NCBI GenBank assembly: GCA_008694505.1
Contig: VZDJ01000623.1
Location: forward strand, 7,160,194 to 7,224,193
Length of the DNA: 64,000 nucleotides
DNA from: Cyanoderma ruficeps
Taxonomy: Eukaryota > Chordata > Aves > Passeriformes > Timaliidae
Direction of reading: 5' to 3'
Shown: one piece after another, positions 1 to 14,905 of the stretch
How positions within the stretch are numbered: position 1 is the first letter of the stretch
Layout of the letters: every line of letters begins with the position of its first letter
Position numbers and translations under genes: made by a program
Notes under the pieces: generated by a model
Database searches by the model: none
Told to the model about the DNA's origin: nothing
The model's input: the letters and a program-made list of their open reading frames with translations, nothing else

Positions 1-3000
1 CTGCCTGGCGAAGCCTTCCAAGGTGTTAGGTGTCCCTTCTACAAGGCAGGAAAAGAAAGGCATGGCTTTTTTCTTTCCAAACAATGTTGGACTTCAGGAG
101 GCCACCTGAAGGCATCCATAGTTCACTAATTGTAGATATAGTGCAGGGAATATGCAGAGGAAATATTAAAAATTCTTCATCTCTTTATATCTTCCAAACA
201 AGGATGAAAACCTTTTGCAAGAGTCCTAAACAGAGAAAATACTGCCTGTGTTGATTTGTGCCTGATTTGACAGTATTTTATAGCAGTGTTGTATTTTTAT
301 AAAATGGTACAGAACAATTTTTTTCTAACGTACCCCTTCTGACAGGTTCCACTACCATTCCCACTAAAAGCCCATAACAGGCTAGTCATAATAAGTAAAA
401 GAAAACTACCTTGTAAATTAAAAAAAAAAATAAAATAAATTAAACCCTGTTTACCAGTTAACACTATTTTGTGTACACTCTGCCTGGCAAATTAGGTTTT
501 GTTGTCTACCAAGAAAATAGAAGAACCTAAATCAATTCCCTCTCAGTGTTATTGTTTGTTTTAACTTGCAATAGGCTTCAGTATTTAAGGAGGTTAACAT
601 AGATTGTGTCTGCAGTTATTATCTATTTCTAGACTTACGTTAAAAACAACTACAGTGATATGTGTTTCATCTGCTTGCACATTTCTGCTAATTTCTTGAA
701 AATCTTGCTTCTCTGTCTTCATCTTTTGGTACCTGATGCTTCTGAAATTCTAGCCTTTGGCTCTGAACCATTAAAATCAACTTAATATTTGCCCTTGCTG
801 CTGGGCTTCTAATGATCAAGTCAGAGTCAGCTACAGTCAATCAACCATCTAATGCTGCAGTTCAATTTCTTTTAAACCCAAAACCCTGTTTCTCAGTGCC
901 TGTGAATCAGCTCCTACAAAGAATATTGATTAATACTGTGTAAACTCTGACTTTCTGGGGTTATCTTCTCTGACATTTTTCATTATTAATTCATGCCAAC
1001 GAAGTTTGATCACTGCTTTTCCTTTAGGTGTTTTAATTGAAAAAGAAAATTACATCTTCTGAATAATATAAAAATTCTCTCTTTGTCAAATTTGATTGGA
1101 ATTTCTCCCTTAGAATTTGAACTAGTTCTGTTTTAAAATGGAATGATGGGTATGGAAGGGCAAGATTGGGATTATAAATTGTGACTTTACATGTCGCTGT
1201 ACAACTGCCAGTAGTACATGGTGCATCTTGATAGCTCAGTCATTTTCCTCTCAGGCTAGGAGTCCTGTCACCTCATCCAGGCCAAGGAAAAATCAGCATT
1301 TACTGACCTACCAATTTCCATTCCCTCCTTTCCCAGTGAAGAGATGGTCTGCAGTCTCCCCTTGGAGCTGCCTATGGCTCTGGGAAGAGCCTGAAATTGC
1401 CTCCTGCTCCTTTAACTAGATAATTGACTTGGTCTAATTTTTTATGCAATTATAATTGTCTGTATTGAATTGAATTTAGGCACTTGTGGCTAAGAACTAT
1501 CAGAACTTCATTTCATATTCAAGTGTTTATTTTAGTGCTTACATGCCTTATAAATAGCAAAACGTCTTTTGTTTCTGCCTTCCACAAAGGTGAGCTGAGA
1601 TGAGTTTGCCCCAGGCCCTACTCAGAGAAAGAGAGCTATATTGCTTCTTTTTCTTTCCCCAACAGATTGTTTCCTGGCCTCAAATACTGGGAAAATATCG
1701 AATTACCCAGATTAGGTTCAAAACCCCTTGAAGACTGGATACAGTTTATTCAACTTAAAATAAGAAAATTCCACTTCCAAACATTACTTGGAAATATCCA
1801 AATTAAAGCTTCTAACTTTTGTAATTTTTTTATTTAATTTCATTTTATTCTTCCATTTTTAATTTTTTTCTTTTTTTGACCTTACAGATCTATTAAAGAT
1901 TGCACACAAGGATGATGATCTGTGAGGTTTCTTTTGGAAGATTCTGGTTAAACTGGGTGGCAGAATTTCTTGCTGGGTAGACTTAGTGTAGAGAGGAAAA
2001 AAGAAGGCATGGAGCCTGATAGACATTACAGACACAGTGTTTCGTTTGTCAGACACATGAGGCTACAAATAGGAAGGTGCCAACTGGACACTGAAAGCAC
2101 TTCAGTTTCTTGTGCAGTTTCTTGCTTTTGGCTTTGGTCTTTATTTGAATATTAGTAGCTAAAATGCAGGAAGTTACTCAGGCATCACCTTTTCTTTTCC
2201 TTTTGTCAGCTCATAATCCATCTACACAGATTCCCAGAGCAGCCAGTAGGATTCAGAGGCTCTGCCCAGCCATTTAAAGAAAAAAGAAAGCTGTCTGCCC
2301 CTACAAGAGACAGAAGTGTTGGACAAAAAACTTGCTTCAAAGATCTGGTTTGGGTCCTCATATAATGCAGATTTTATCTTTGTATATGAGAAGTAAAAAC
2401 AGATAATCTAGTTTTTCAAGGGCTTATCTGCATACTAACCCAGGGGACCCTCAGCTCCATTGAAGCTTTTGGTTTTGACTAAAAAATATATTTTTTAAAA
2501 TCACCATGTACCTTCTTGTGAATTGAGAAGTCTACAAGGAAAAACAGCCCTTAAAAGTGAATTCCTCCAAAATATTATGCCCTCCCCGTTTTCACTTAGG
2601 AAGGAAAGTACTGTTGCAACCAGTCTCACAGGCCGAGGTGATTCCTTATGAATCTGCTTCTGCAGGATGCTTGTGGTTCTTCCCCTGAGGTAGAAATTCC
2701 CATTTGCTGAGAGAAAATAGCCAAAACCCCTTTGCTGACAAGATGGTTTTCAAGCATCCCTAAGGAAAATAAGGATTTTCCTTAGCTGCAGTTCTCAGAA
2801 AGATATGTATTATGCGCAACTGACTTCCACTTCTATACAAGGAAAAAAAAAAAAGAAGAAAGGCTCTGAATTGTGGAACTCAGTTGTATGAAAACCAACA
2901 GTATTGTATTTAAACACATAATTTACATAACATATTTAAAAGTGGGTCAGTGTGGAGTGGTTATGTAATGGACACTTCACTTTTTGAATTCACCAAGCAC

Positions 3001-3023
3001 CATTTCTCTCCTACTCTCCCTAG
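1..3023 (+). other. GNAT3: GNAT3 intron 4 (3' part)
   Basis: This is AT-rich intronic sequence ending in a pyrimidine-rich tract and the acceptor AG at 3022-3023. The neighbouring exon is G-alpha exon 5, so this is intron 4, and its donor lies left of the window. I searched by eye for exon 4, which should encode the helical-domain segment just before residue 155, and did not see it. The only structure noted is an inverted repeat at 2760-2785. No transposon was recognised. Confidence 0.75.
2760..2785. repeat. Perfect inverted repeat, 11-bp arms, 4-base loop
   Basis: The arms at 2760-2770 (CTAAGGAAAAT) and 2775-2785 (ATTTTCCTTAG) are exact reverse complements around the loop AAGG. It lies in intron 4, about 240 bases before the exon 5 acceptor. 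A hairpin in the pre-mRNA is possible; no function is shown. Confidence 0.6.
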
Positions 3024-3152
3024 TTACCTCAACGATTTGGACAGGTTGGCAATGCCAGACTATGTCCCTACTGAGCAAGATGTCTTGCACTCCCGGGTGC
3101 AGACAACTGGGATTATAGAGACTCAATTTTCATTCAAGGATTTAAACTTCAG
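3024..3152 (+). CDS. GNAT3: GNAT3 exon 5: switch I region of gustducin alpha
   Basis: This 129-base exon encodes residues 155-197, from YLNDLDRL to KDLNFR. Its first base completes codon 154, and its last two bases (AG) join the first G of exon 6 to make Arg197. The acceptor is CCCTAG and the donor is CAG|GTATGA; length and phase are the usual ones for exon 5 of the Gi/transducin family. It carries switch I with the catalytic Arg178 and the Mg-binding Thr181 (HSRVQTTGIIETQF). Gustducin alpha couples taste receptors to phosphodiesterase and the G-beta-gamma/PLC-beta2 pathway at the plasma membrane. The HSR segment and the later FCAAL and FQEK motifs fit GNAT3 better than GNAT1 or GNAT2. Residue 180 is Gln, where the paralogues I recall have Lys. 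The same gene continues at 7521, 7846 and 8706. Confidence 0.93.
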
Positions 3153-8705
<5,553 letters not shown>

Positions 8706-8896
8706 GACAAAACACATTTGAAGATGCTGCAAATTACATCAAGAAACAATTTCTAGACTTGAACATAAGGAAACATGATAAAGAGATATATTGTCACTTG
8801 ACCTGTGCCACAGACACCCAGAATGTCAAATTTGTTTTTGATGCAGTCACAGACATAATAATCAAAGAAAATCTGAAAGACTGTGGGCTTTTCTAA
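8706..8896 (+). CDS. GNAT3: GNAT3 exon 8: C-terminus of gustducin alpha
   Basis: The coding part of the last exon gives residues 292-354 and a TAA stop at 8894-8896. It holds the G5 motif TCAT (residues 324-327), which contacts the guanine ring, and the receptor-contacting tail [13 protein letters not shown]. Cys351 in that tail is the family's pertussis-toxin ADP-ribosylation site. The identical tail in GNAT1, GNAT2 and GNAT3 does not separate them, but NTFEDAANY and the upstream exons favour GNAT3. The codon joined across intron 7 reads Gly. With the other three exons, all 200 C-terminal residues are intact, so the gene appears functional at least in this half. Confidence 0.95.
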
Positions 8897-9173
8897 CCAT
8901 TCATTCTGTTGTTCAGAGCTTCAGTCCAGTTTCCTCTCTTCATCTGATGTGTTGACTGAAATTAAAAAAAAAATAATAATCTAGGTAAGAAACAATATCA
9001 GTTAGGCACCCATTAGTATCCTTTGAAGGGCTGGGCAAAGCCTAGGCATTGCAGACCAACATAGACCTTCCTGATATCGTACAAAGATTAAAAAAATTGT
9101 TCCTGTTCTACAAAGATGACAGCTGCTGATAAATCCTACTGGAATCCAAGTCACATTCATTTTTAAATCAGTA
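8897..9173 (+). other. GNAT3: GNAT3 3' UTR and likely polyadenylation site
   Basis: Untranslated sequence follows the TAA. An ATTAAA hexamer at 8961-8966, inside an A-rich run 65 bases after the stop, could be the polyadenylation signal. The true 3' end cannot be fixed without transcript data, and longer UTRs are possible. Confidence 0.45.
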
Positions 9174-9295
9174 TCATAGAAATACAGAATCATAGAATTC
9201 TTTGGTTTGGACAAATCCTTAAAGATCATCTAGTTCTAAGCCCCTTGCCATAGGTGGACACATTTTCCACTAGACCAGGCAGCCCACACTTCTCA
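9174..9295 (-). mobile_element. CR1 LINE 3'-end fragment
   Basis: On the + strand the block starts with repeated ATCATAGAAT-type motifs, the reverse complement of the CR1 ATTCTATG tail. It continues through a degraded form of the CR1 stretch 'GGTTTGGAC...AAAGATCATCTAGTTC...CACTAGACCAGGC'. The element is therefore on the minus strand and heavily 5'-truncated. Divergence is high, so it is old. It lies about 280 bases after the GNAT3 stop. Confidence 0.8.
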
Positions 9296-9884
9296 GGAAA
9301 CTGGGGACTCCTCAGCATCCTGTGTCTTCTAGTCATAGGATAAAAAAAGATAATATATAACAGACAACTGACATTTATAATTGAGGCCTAAAGAAAACTA
9401 TGGCTTTAAACAGTATCAATACATAATTTACATTCTGTTTTGTATTTGTGTTACATAAACAACTGAAAGTGACATGCCATTTATTCAACAAAAGCAAACC
9501 TGCCAGACTTAGATGGTGTATGATGAAGAGCAGTGAAAATCTGAATGTTTAATTATACTGTTTTGTTAGAAGAGCTGAGGGACATATGCATAAAAACTAC
9601 ACATATACAAAATTGACAAAATTTCCAGTTTGAGAAAAATTAAACACAGTAAGATAGAGGTCAAGTTTTGTAAATCCCTAAGGAGGAAAAAAAAAATATG
9701 ACTGTCGGTTTCTGCATAAGCCACAAAGGCAAGTTGAAACATTTTTGGTTTACTATTAAATATGAGACTTTCTTAAAATGCAATTAATAATCCTACTACT
9801 TAACAGAAATGGCAGAAGTAACTGCAGAGCAGATGTAAACCCACCAGTTCTCATGGCAAAAGCACATCCTTGGGACTTTGGCAC
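9296..9884. other. Intergenic, no feature recognised
   Basis: This is AT-rich sequence between a CR1 tail and an LTR. No exon, repeat family or RNA gene was recognised. Confidence 0.6.
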
Positions 9885-10665
9885 TGTCTCAGTTTGGGAA
9901 GACAGGTATTTGCCAGGAAAGGCTGGAGTTTCCCTTGGAATGGAGAGTGTGAACTACCCCTTTTTTTTCCAAATATAAATTTGCAGTCAGAGGCTTTTAG
10001 GCAAAGATTTGGGGATAGGAATAGCAGTTTTTTACTAGTATGTAGAACAAAGCAAACAAAAACAACAACTACAGCATTAATAACAAAAACAGTACCAAGA
10101 ACATTGAGGGCTTTGCTTCACAAAAACCCAGGGGACTTTAGTCTCCATGCCACTGCAGGATCCTCAGAGCACCAAGCTGGAAACTAGAAAAGTCCCGAGC
10201 TGGTGGCTGTGATGGCAGGATGTCCCAGCAGGGCAGGGCCAGGATGTCCCAGCAGGGCAGGGGGGTGCAGGGTCACACTGTAGCAAGAGGAGCAGTGCTG
10301 AAGAAGCCCATGGCAGGGCACGGCTGGTCCAGCTCCAGCAGGGTGGCAGAGGAGCTCAGAATTCCAGGGCAAGCTGATGATGGTAGATTTCCCAGGGCTG
10401 GACCCCTTTGACTACAGTGAAAACTCCTCTGCCAGCAAGCAGCAGCCCAGCCATTCTCTCTCCCCGAAAGCTGAAAAACAGAGTGCCAAGCTGCCTCTCT
10501 CCTTTATCTGCCCCAAAACTTGAATTATTTCTCCCTCCAAGCTTTGGCCACCTCTTTGTTTTGGTCAAGTACTCTTAAGTGTCCAATACTTAATTTCCTT
10601 GGTAACTTATGGGGAAAAAATTCTTTAGAGCAAAAAAAGCAACAGACCTAACCCCCAACAGGCAC
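9880..10665. mobile_element. Solo ERVL-type LTR with 5-bp target-site duplication
   Basis: A 776-base element at 9885-10660 begins TGTCTCAGTTTGGG and ends ACCCCCAACA. The perfect 5-base repeat GGCAC flanks it at 9880-9884 and 10661-10665. TG...CA ends with a 5-bp duplication fit ERVL (ERV3) LTRs. The interior is GC-rich and contains a short tandem duplication near 10218-10264. Open frames inside it on both strands resemble no protein and are treated as chance. I could not fix the orientation. No internal retroviral genes remain. Confidence 0.75.
10218..10264. repeat. Short tandem duplication inside the LTR
   Basis: The unit GGATGTCCCAGCAGGGCAGG occurs twice in a row, separated by the variable bases GCCA. 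It is a local duplication inside the ERVL-type LTR. Confidence 0.7.
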
Positions 10666-10777
10666 CTTTCTCTACACAAAAGCCATGTTAATGCAGAACT
10701 GCTCTCCCTTAACTCCTGTTGATTTATTGTAACTACAGGAAATATTTGACTATTTCAAGTAGAATGGGACTTAGTCC

Positions 10778-11359
10778 TGGTTTCAGCTGGGATAGAGTTA
10801 ATTTTCTCCCTAGTAGCTATCACAGTGCTGAGTCTCGCATTTGGTGTAAGAATAATGACAACACATTGGTGGTTTAGTTGTTGCTCAGTAGTGCTGATTC
10901 TACATCAAGGACTTTGCAGCATCTCATGCTCTGCCAGTGAGAGATGCCACAAGATGCATGCATGGAAAGGACAGCTGGCCTGAACTGGCCCGAGGAATAT
11001 TCCATAACACAGAACATCATGCCCAGTGAAGCAACTGGGAGTGATTGGCCAGGTTTCATCACTGCTCAGGGATGGACTGGAAACCAGCTAGAAGGTAGTG
11101 AGCAACTGCGTGGAGCACCCCTTGGTTTTCCTAGGTTTTATTCCTCTCTCTCTTTTTCATTCTTCTTACTATTATTATTGTTACTATTTTTGCTATTATT
11201 ATTATATTTTACTTTTTTTCAGTTATTAAACTGTTCTAATATCAACCCATGGACTTTACCTTTTCCTCATTCTCTTCCCCATCCCACTGCAGGTTTTGGC
11301 ATGTGTGTGAGCAAGTGGCTGTGTGGTACTTATTTATCAGCTGAAGTTAGAGCATGACA
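10778..11359 (+). mobile_element. ERVL-type LTR, sense orientation
   Basis: The stretch starts near TGGTTTCAGCTGGGATAG and ends at GTTAGAGCATGACA. From memory it follows the widespread avian ERVL LTR, including 'TTGTTGCT', 'CTCATGCTCTGCCAG' and 'GGATATTCCATA'-like blocks. A late ATTAAA signal (11225-11230) is followed by 'CTGTTCTAATATCAACCCA'. The signal fixes the + orientation. I could not find a matching target-site duplication, so the edges are uncertain by a few bases and it may be truncated. A 137-codon open frame (10944-11357) lies inside and is not a gene. It starts only 117 bases after the previous LTR. Confidence 0.75.
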
Positions 11360-11506
11360 GAATTCCATAAATATTCAACTGAAATTTGAAATTTGGCCTT
11401 GAAATAACACTTACTTTTAAGATAGAATCATTTATGAAGGGTTTTTTCTACCTTTGTCTTTTTTTTAAAGACATTTCCACCCAATTTTCACCGTAGACTC
11501 CCTGTG

Positions 11507-11527
11507 TTCTAATTAATTTAATTAGAA
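11507..11527. repeat. Near-palindromic AT-rich inverted repeat
   Basis: The arms TTCTAATTAA and TTAATTAGAA are exact reverse complements separated by one base. It is a short AT-rich structure with no known role. Confidence 0.55.
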
Positions 11528-11907
11528 TAGGGAACTTGGCCACTGAACAGCAGCATTCTGCAAGCTGTCTGCATAAGCATGGCCATCAGGGTGTGTAGGT
11601 CTCCAAAAAGAAGTGACAGAGAAGAGCCAAAATACATTTTGCATTGCCTGGATTTCTGCTGGTGCCTCATTTATAATGCTTCACTTGATTAATTTCTTGT
11701 TTGTGTTGAAAGTAATGGATTTCCAGTGGTAAGGATTTTGGATTCATTTTCAGCAATAAATCTAATTTGAATTGAATAATTTGAACTATGGTGATATCAA
11801 CATTAATTCCTGATGCCTTGATAGCATAATAAAAGCCAAGGTCTTTAAGAAAAAAATCCATGAGTAAACATATCTCAAACATATCTTTCAAGAAAATGCC
11901 TGAGAAG

Positions 11908-12334
11908 TCAAACAGGCTTTACAGCACAGCCTGAAAGCTCACACAGGTCCGACTGCTTGGGTTGGGTTTCCAGCTCATGTGGAAGAAGTTTGGGAGGTCT
12001 AAGCATGCCCAGTGACAGGAGTGAGCTTTCAGCTCGTGCTCCTCCAAGAGAAGAGGCTGCAGGCAGTGCCACCAGGGCCCCCGGGCACTGAGGGACAAGC
12101 TGGGGGCACAGCACAGGTCAAGGTGCTGGGGACCCCCTGCAGCCCAGTCAGCAGCTCCATGTCCCGGTGACACCACAGGGAGCTCACCTGGGGTGGGTGC
12201 CTGTACCCTGTGCTGTGTGCAGCAGTGCTGCAGCCGTCTGCACAATCCTGTGCCTCTAGCCCAAATAATCCCATTCCAGGGGCTGCTGCTGCCACCCACA
12301 GCCCCAGGCCAGGCAGGAGCAGCAGCCAAGCCAT
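11908..12334 (-). other. Speculative two-exon small secreted-protein frame
   Basis: On the minus strand an ATG at 12334 opens a 49-codon segment (12334-12188) that starts MAWLLLLPGLGLWVAAAA, which looks like a signal peptide. It ends exactly at CAG|GTGAGC, a strong donor consensus. An 88-base intron (12187-12100) ends GTGCCCCCAG. The next segment (12099-11908) continues in the same phase for 63 codons to TGA. The product would have 112 residues with several cysteines. A pyrimidine-rich tract ending TGTAG lies upstream of the ATG and could be an acceptor for a 5' exon. I recognise no domain, and no nearby AATAAA was seen. GC-rich DNA easily yields such frames by chance, so this is an inference only. 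Confidence 0.15.
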
Positions 12335-12840
12335 GCCCAGGAGTGCAGTCTCAGGATGCCTCTAATTTCTTCCTACAGACACACACAGAGGGAGGCAGGG
12401 AAAGGGCCCAAGGGTGGCAGCTCTTACAGCGTGGGGTGAAATCCAGGTCACCTGCACCTGCTTGGGCTGAGTTATCCCAGAGAGCAAGCAGGATCACTTT
12501 CTTCTCAGTCCTGGATAATCCTTTAAGGTCATTAAGTATTTTTGCATGTACCTTGTGGAGTGGATGAATTTCTGGATTCGGACACGCACCCGTGGTGAGC
12601 AGTGCCAAACCTGCACTGACACCCAGCACTGACGCCTGGCCCTGTATAGCCCTGCAGCAGCCTGAACTGGGCCTGCACTCCCTGGAAGGGCCAAAAAGTG
12701 AGGGGTGAGGAGGATTATGGTGAACAGGCTGTAGAAGAGGACAGGAAGAAGAGTGAAGACTGTGATATCTGCCAGGGTGACTTCTTATCCTTTTCTCTCT
12801 ATGTACACACCTTGCCATCAAAAACAGGAATTTTTCCAAG
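11908..12840. other. GC-rich island of unknown nature
   Basis: This block is clearly richer in G and C than the AT-rich DNA on both sides and has overlapping open frames on both strands. I do not recognise it as CR1 or as an LTR, and I saw no flanking duplication. The minus-strand reading frame inside it is listed separately. It could be a decayed gene, an unrecognised repeat, or a small gene. Confidence 0.5.
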
Positions 12841-14802
12841 GAAAAGAAATTTTTGAGATGAGATGGAAATATAAAAAATGACTTCCAGTGAAATGATAGC
12901 CAGAGGTTCTGTCTGCACTAGAAAAGGCACTAAATAAGAATTCATTCCAACCCCTAACCTAACTGCAATTTTTGCCTTAGCTAGAAACTAAGTTGATCCT
13001 ATAAGCTGAGAATGATGGAGGAAAGGTGTCTCCAACAGTCTGAAACCTGCTCTATGCACACCAGCTATACTGGGGATGAAATGGCCATAAAGGCCACTCG
13101 AGAAACACCAAAGGTTTGTTTTTCCTCACTGAGGATTACAAGAAGATTTTCTACATTGACCCTAAGAGAAAAATGATGAGGAAAGGTCATGCTCCTTCTC
13201 AACTCTGAGTCAGACACTTGTCCTAACAGATTGAATTAAAATCTCTTCAGTCCATTCTTTTGTCCACTGGGATATATAAATCAGATTAATGTGAATGAAA
13301 GTAGCAAGACACTCAGAAAAGGTAACAGACCCTTCTTAAAATGTGTATCTATATGATACATTTCATGTTCTGAAACCACCTTCTGTAACATCATAGAAAA
13401 CCTGCCATAAATACAGTCCTTTTCTGTAACATCTTAAAAGCATAGGAATGGCACGTAAATCACAGGACAGTGAGACTCTGAGGATGAGTGTTGTGAAAGC
13501 TTCTTATCCTTGCTACAACCCATTAAAGCAAATCACAAATTCTGAAGTAGCATATGAGGATCCTCTGAGGCCTAAGATCAAAGGGCACTTACATGCTGAG
13601 CACACATTGATCAAACCTGTTAGCTCTGCTTACCCTTGAGTGCAAGGACCCTTGAGTCCTGTCCACACAGGAGCAGGGAGCTCTAAAATGGAATTATTTA
13701 TCTACAAGAGGCATTCACATGAAATCTTACTCAAAAGATACTAAACTACAATTTGCTACCTAGCAGGACTGTTCAGTGGGTGGTTTTGTGATAGCAAGAG
13801 GTGTAGAGAGGAGTGAGACAGACTGATACTCTATTTAGTTTACGAGGGGAAAGAACATAGTAGAACTGAGGATATTTTTACAAGATGTGTGTGTTGATTC
13901 AAGCTGTGGTAAAGAGCTGCAGCTCAAGGAGACACCATGTTCATTCTAGTCGGAAACAGAGATTTGCAAAAAGAAAGCCTTAATGTCTCTCTTAAGAGTA
14001 TTTTTTCCCCTGTAAAATAGGCAGTTATTTGGCTTGCAACCTATAGATATCATGATACTGAGTTTTGGTCAAAGGTCACCATGAATTGAATGCAGGGGGT
14101 TGTCCTGCATAATGTCAACAACATTATGTACTATAGGCAATACATTTCCTCATGATTATTTTTGTTTTATAATTTGTTTTAAACCTTATGGTGCTATTTT
14201 TGAAAAGCCAATATAACCTTGTTTAGGAGTTCTGTTTAAAATTGATGCTTATAGTATGTGGTATTTGTAATAGAACAGCAATTAATAGTTTTTATTTTGA
14301 TTCTTAGAGAATTCCCACTGCATTTTTAAATATCTGTGTGTGGAAGTGACTAATTTTATTTTCCTGTCTCTTTCCTTTTTTTAAATTTGCATGAGATCAA
14401 TAATGACCCTGTTGAATAGTGTGTCTTGTTGTTTACTCTTCCATCAGAAATAAACCAAAGAAGTCATTAGGTACATAGAGACTGCAAGTAGAACTTTCAT
14501 GAAAGTAAAATGACATCTAGATCTTTAGAACATACTTTAGACATCTTCTTTGTAAAAAACAAACAATTGTTTGTTTATCGGTGCACTTTCTCAGCCAGCA
14601 TATTTCATACTATAAGCAATCTGAATTTCTAAATAAATGCTCCTCTGAAAAGCCACAGGAAGTAGAGAAAATACTCGTGCAACAGTTTTGGGGCTTGAGA
14701 GAGTAAGAACTATGGAAAGAAGGTGAATGTGGCCAGACTCAGAGGAAAGGGAGTTAAATAAAGGACAGGTATGTTTTCTCCCTTTCAAAACACTTGTGAG
14801 GG

Positions 14803-14905
14803 TTTTTTGCTTTTTAGGTTTTTTTCCGTTTTGCTTTGGGGTTTTTTTGTTTGGGTTTTTTTTTTTGTTGTTGTTTTGGGTTTTTTGTTTGTTTGTTTTA
14901 TTTTA
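14803..14905. repeat. T/G-rich low-complexity tract
   Basis: About 100 bases are made almost only of T and G on the + strand, with runs such as GGGTTTTTTT and TTTGTTTGTTTG. It is a simple-sequence region, and the short open frame starting at 14836 is an artefact of it. Confidence 0.75.

Noticed and set aside
10944..11357. 137-codon + strand open frame
   Set aside because: It lies wholly inside an ERVL-type LTR.
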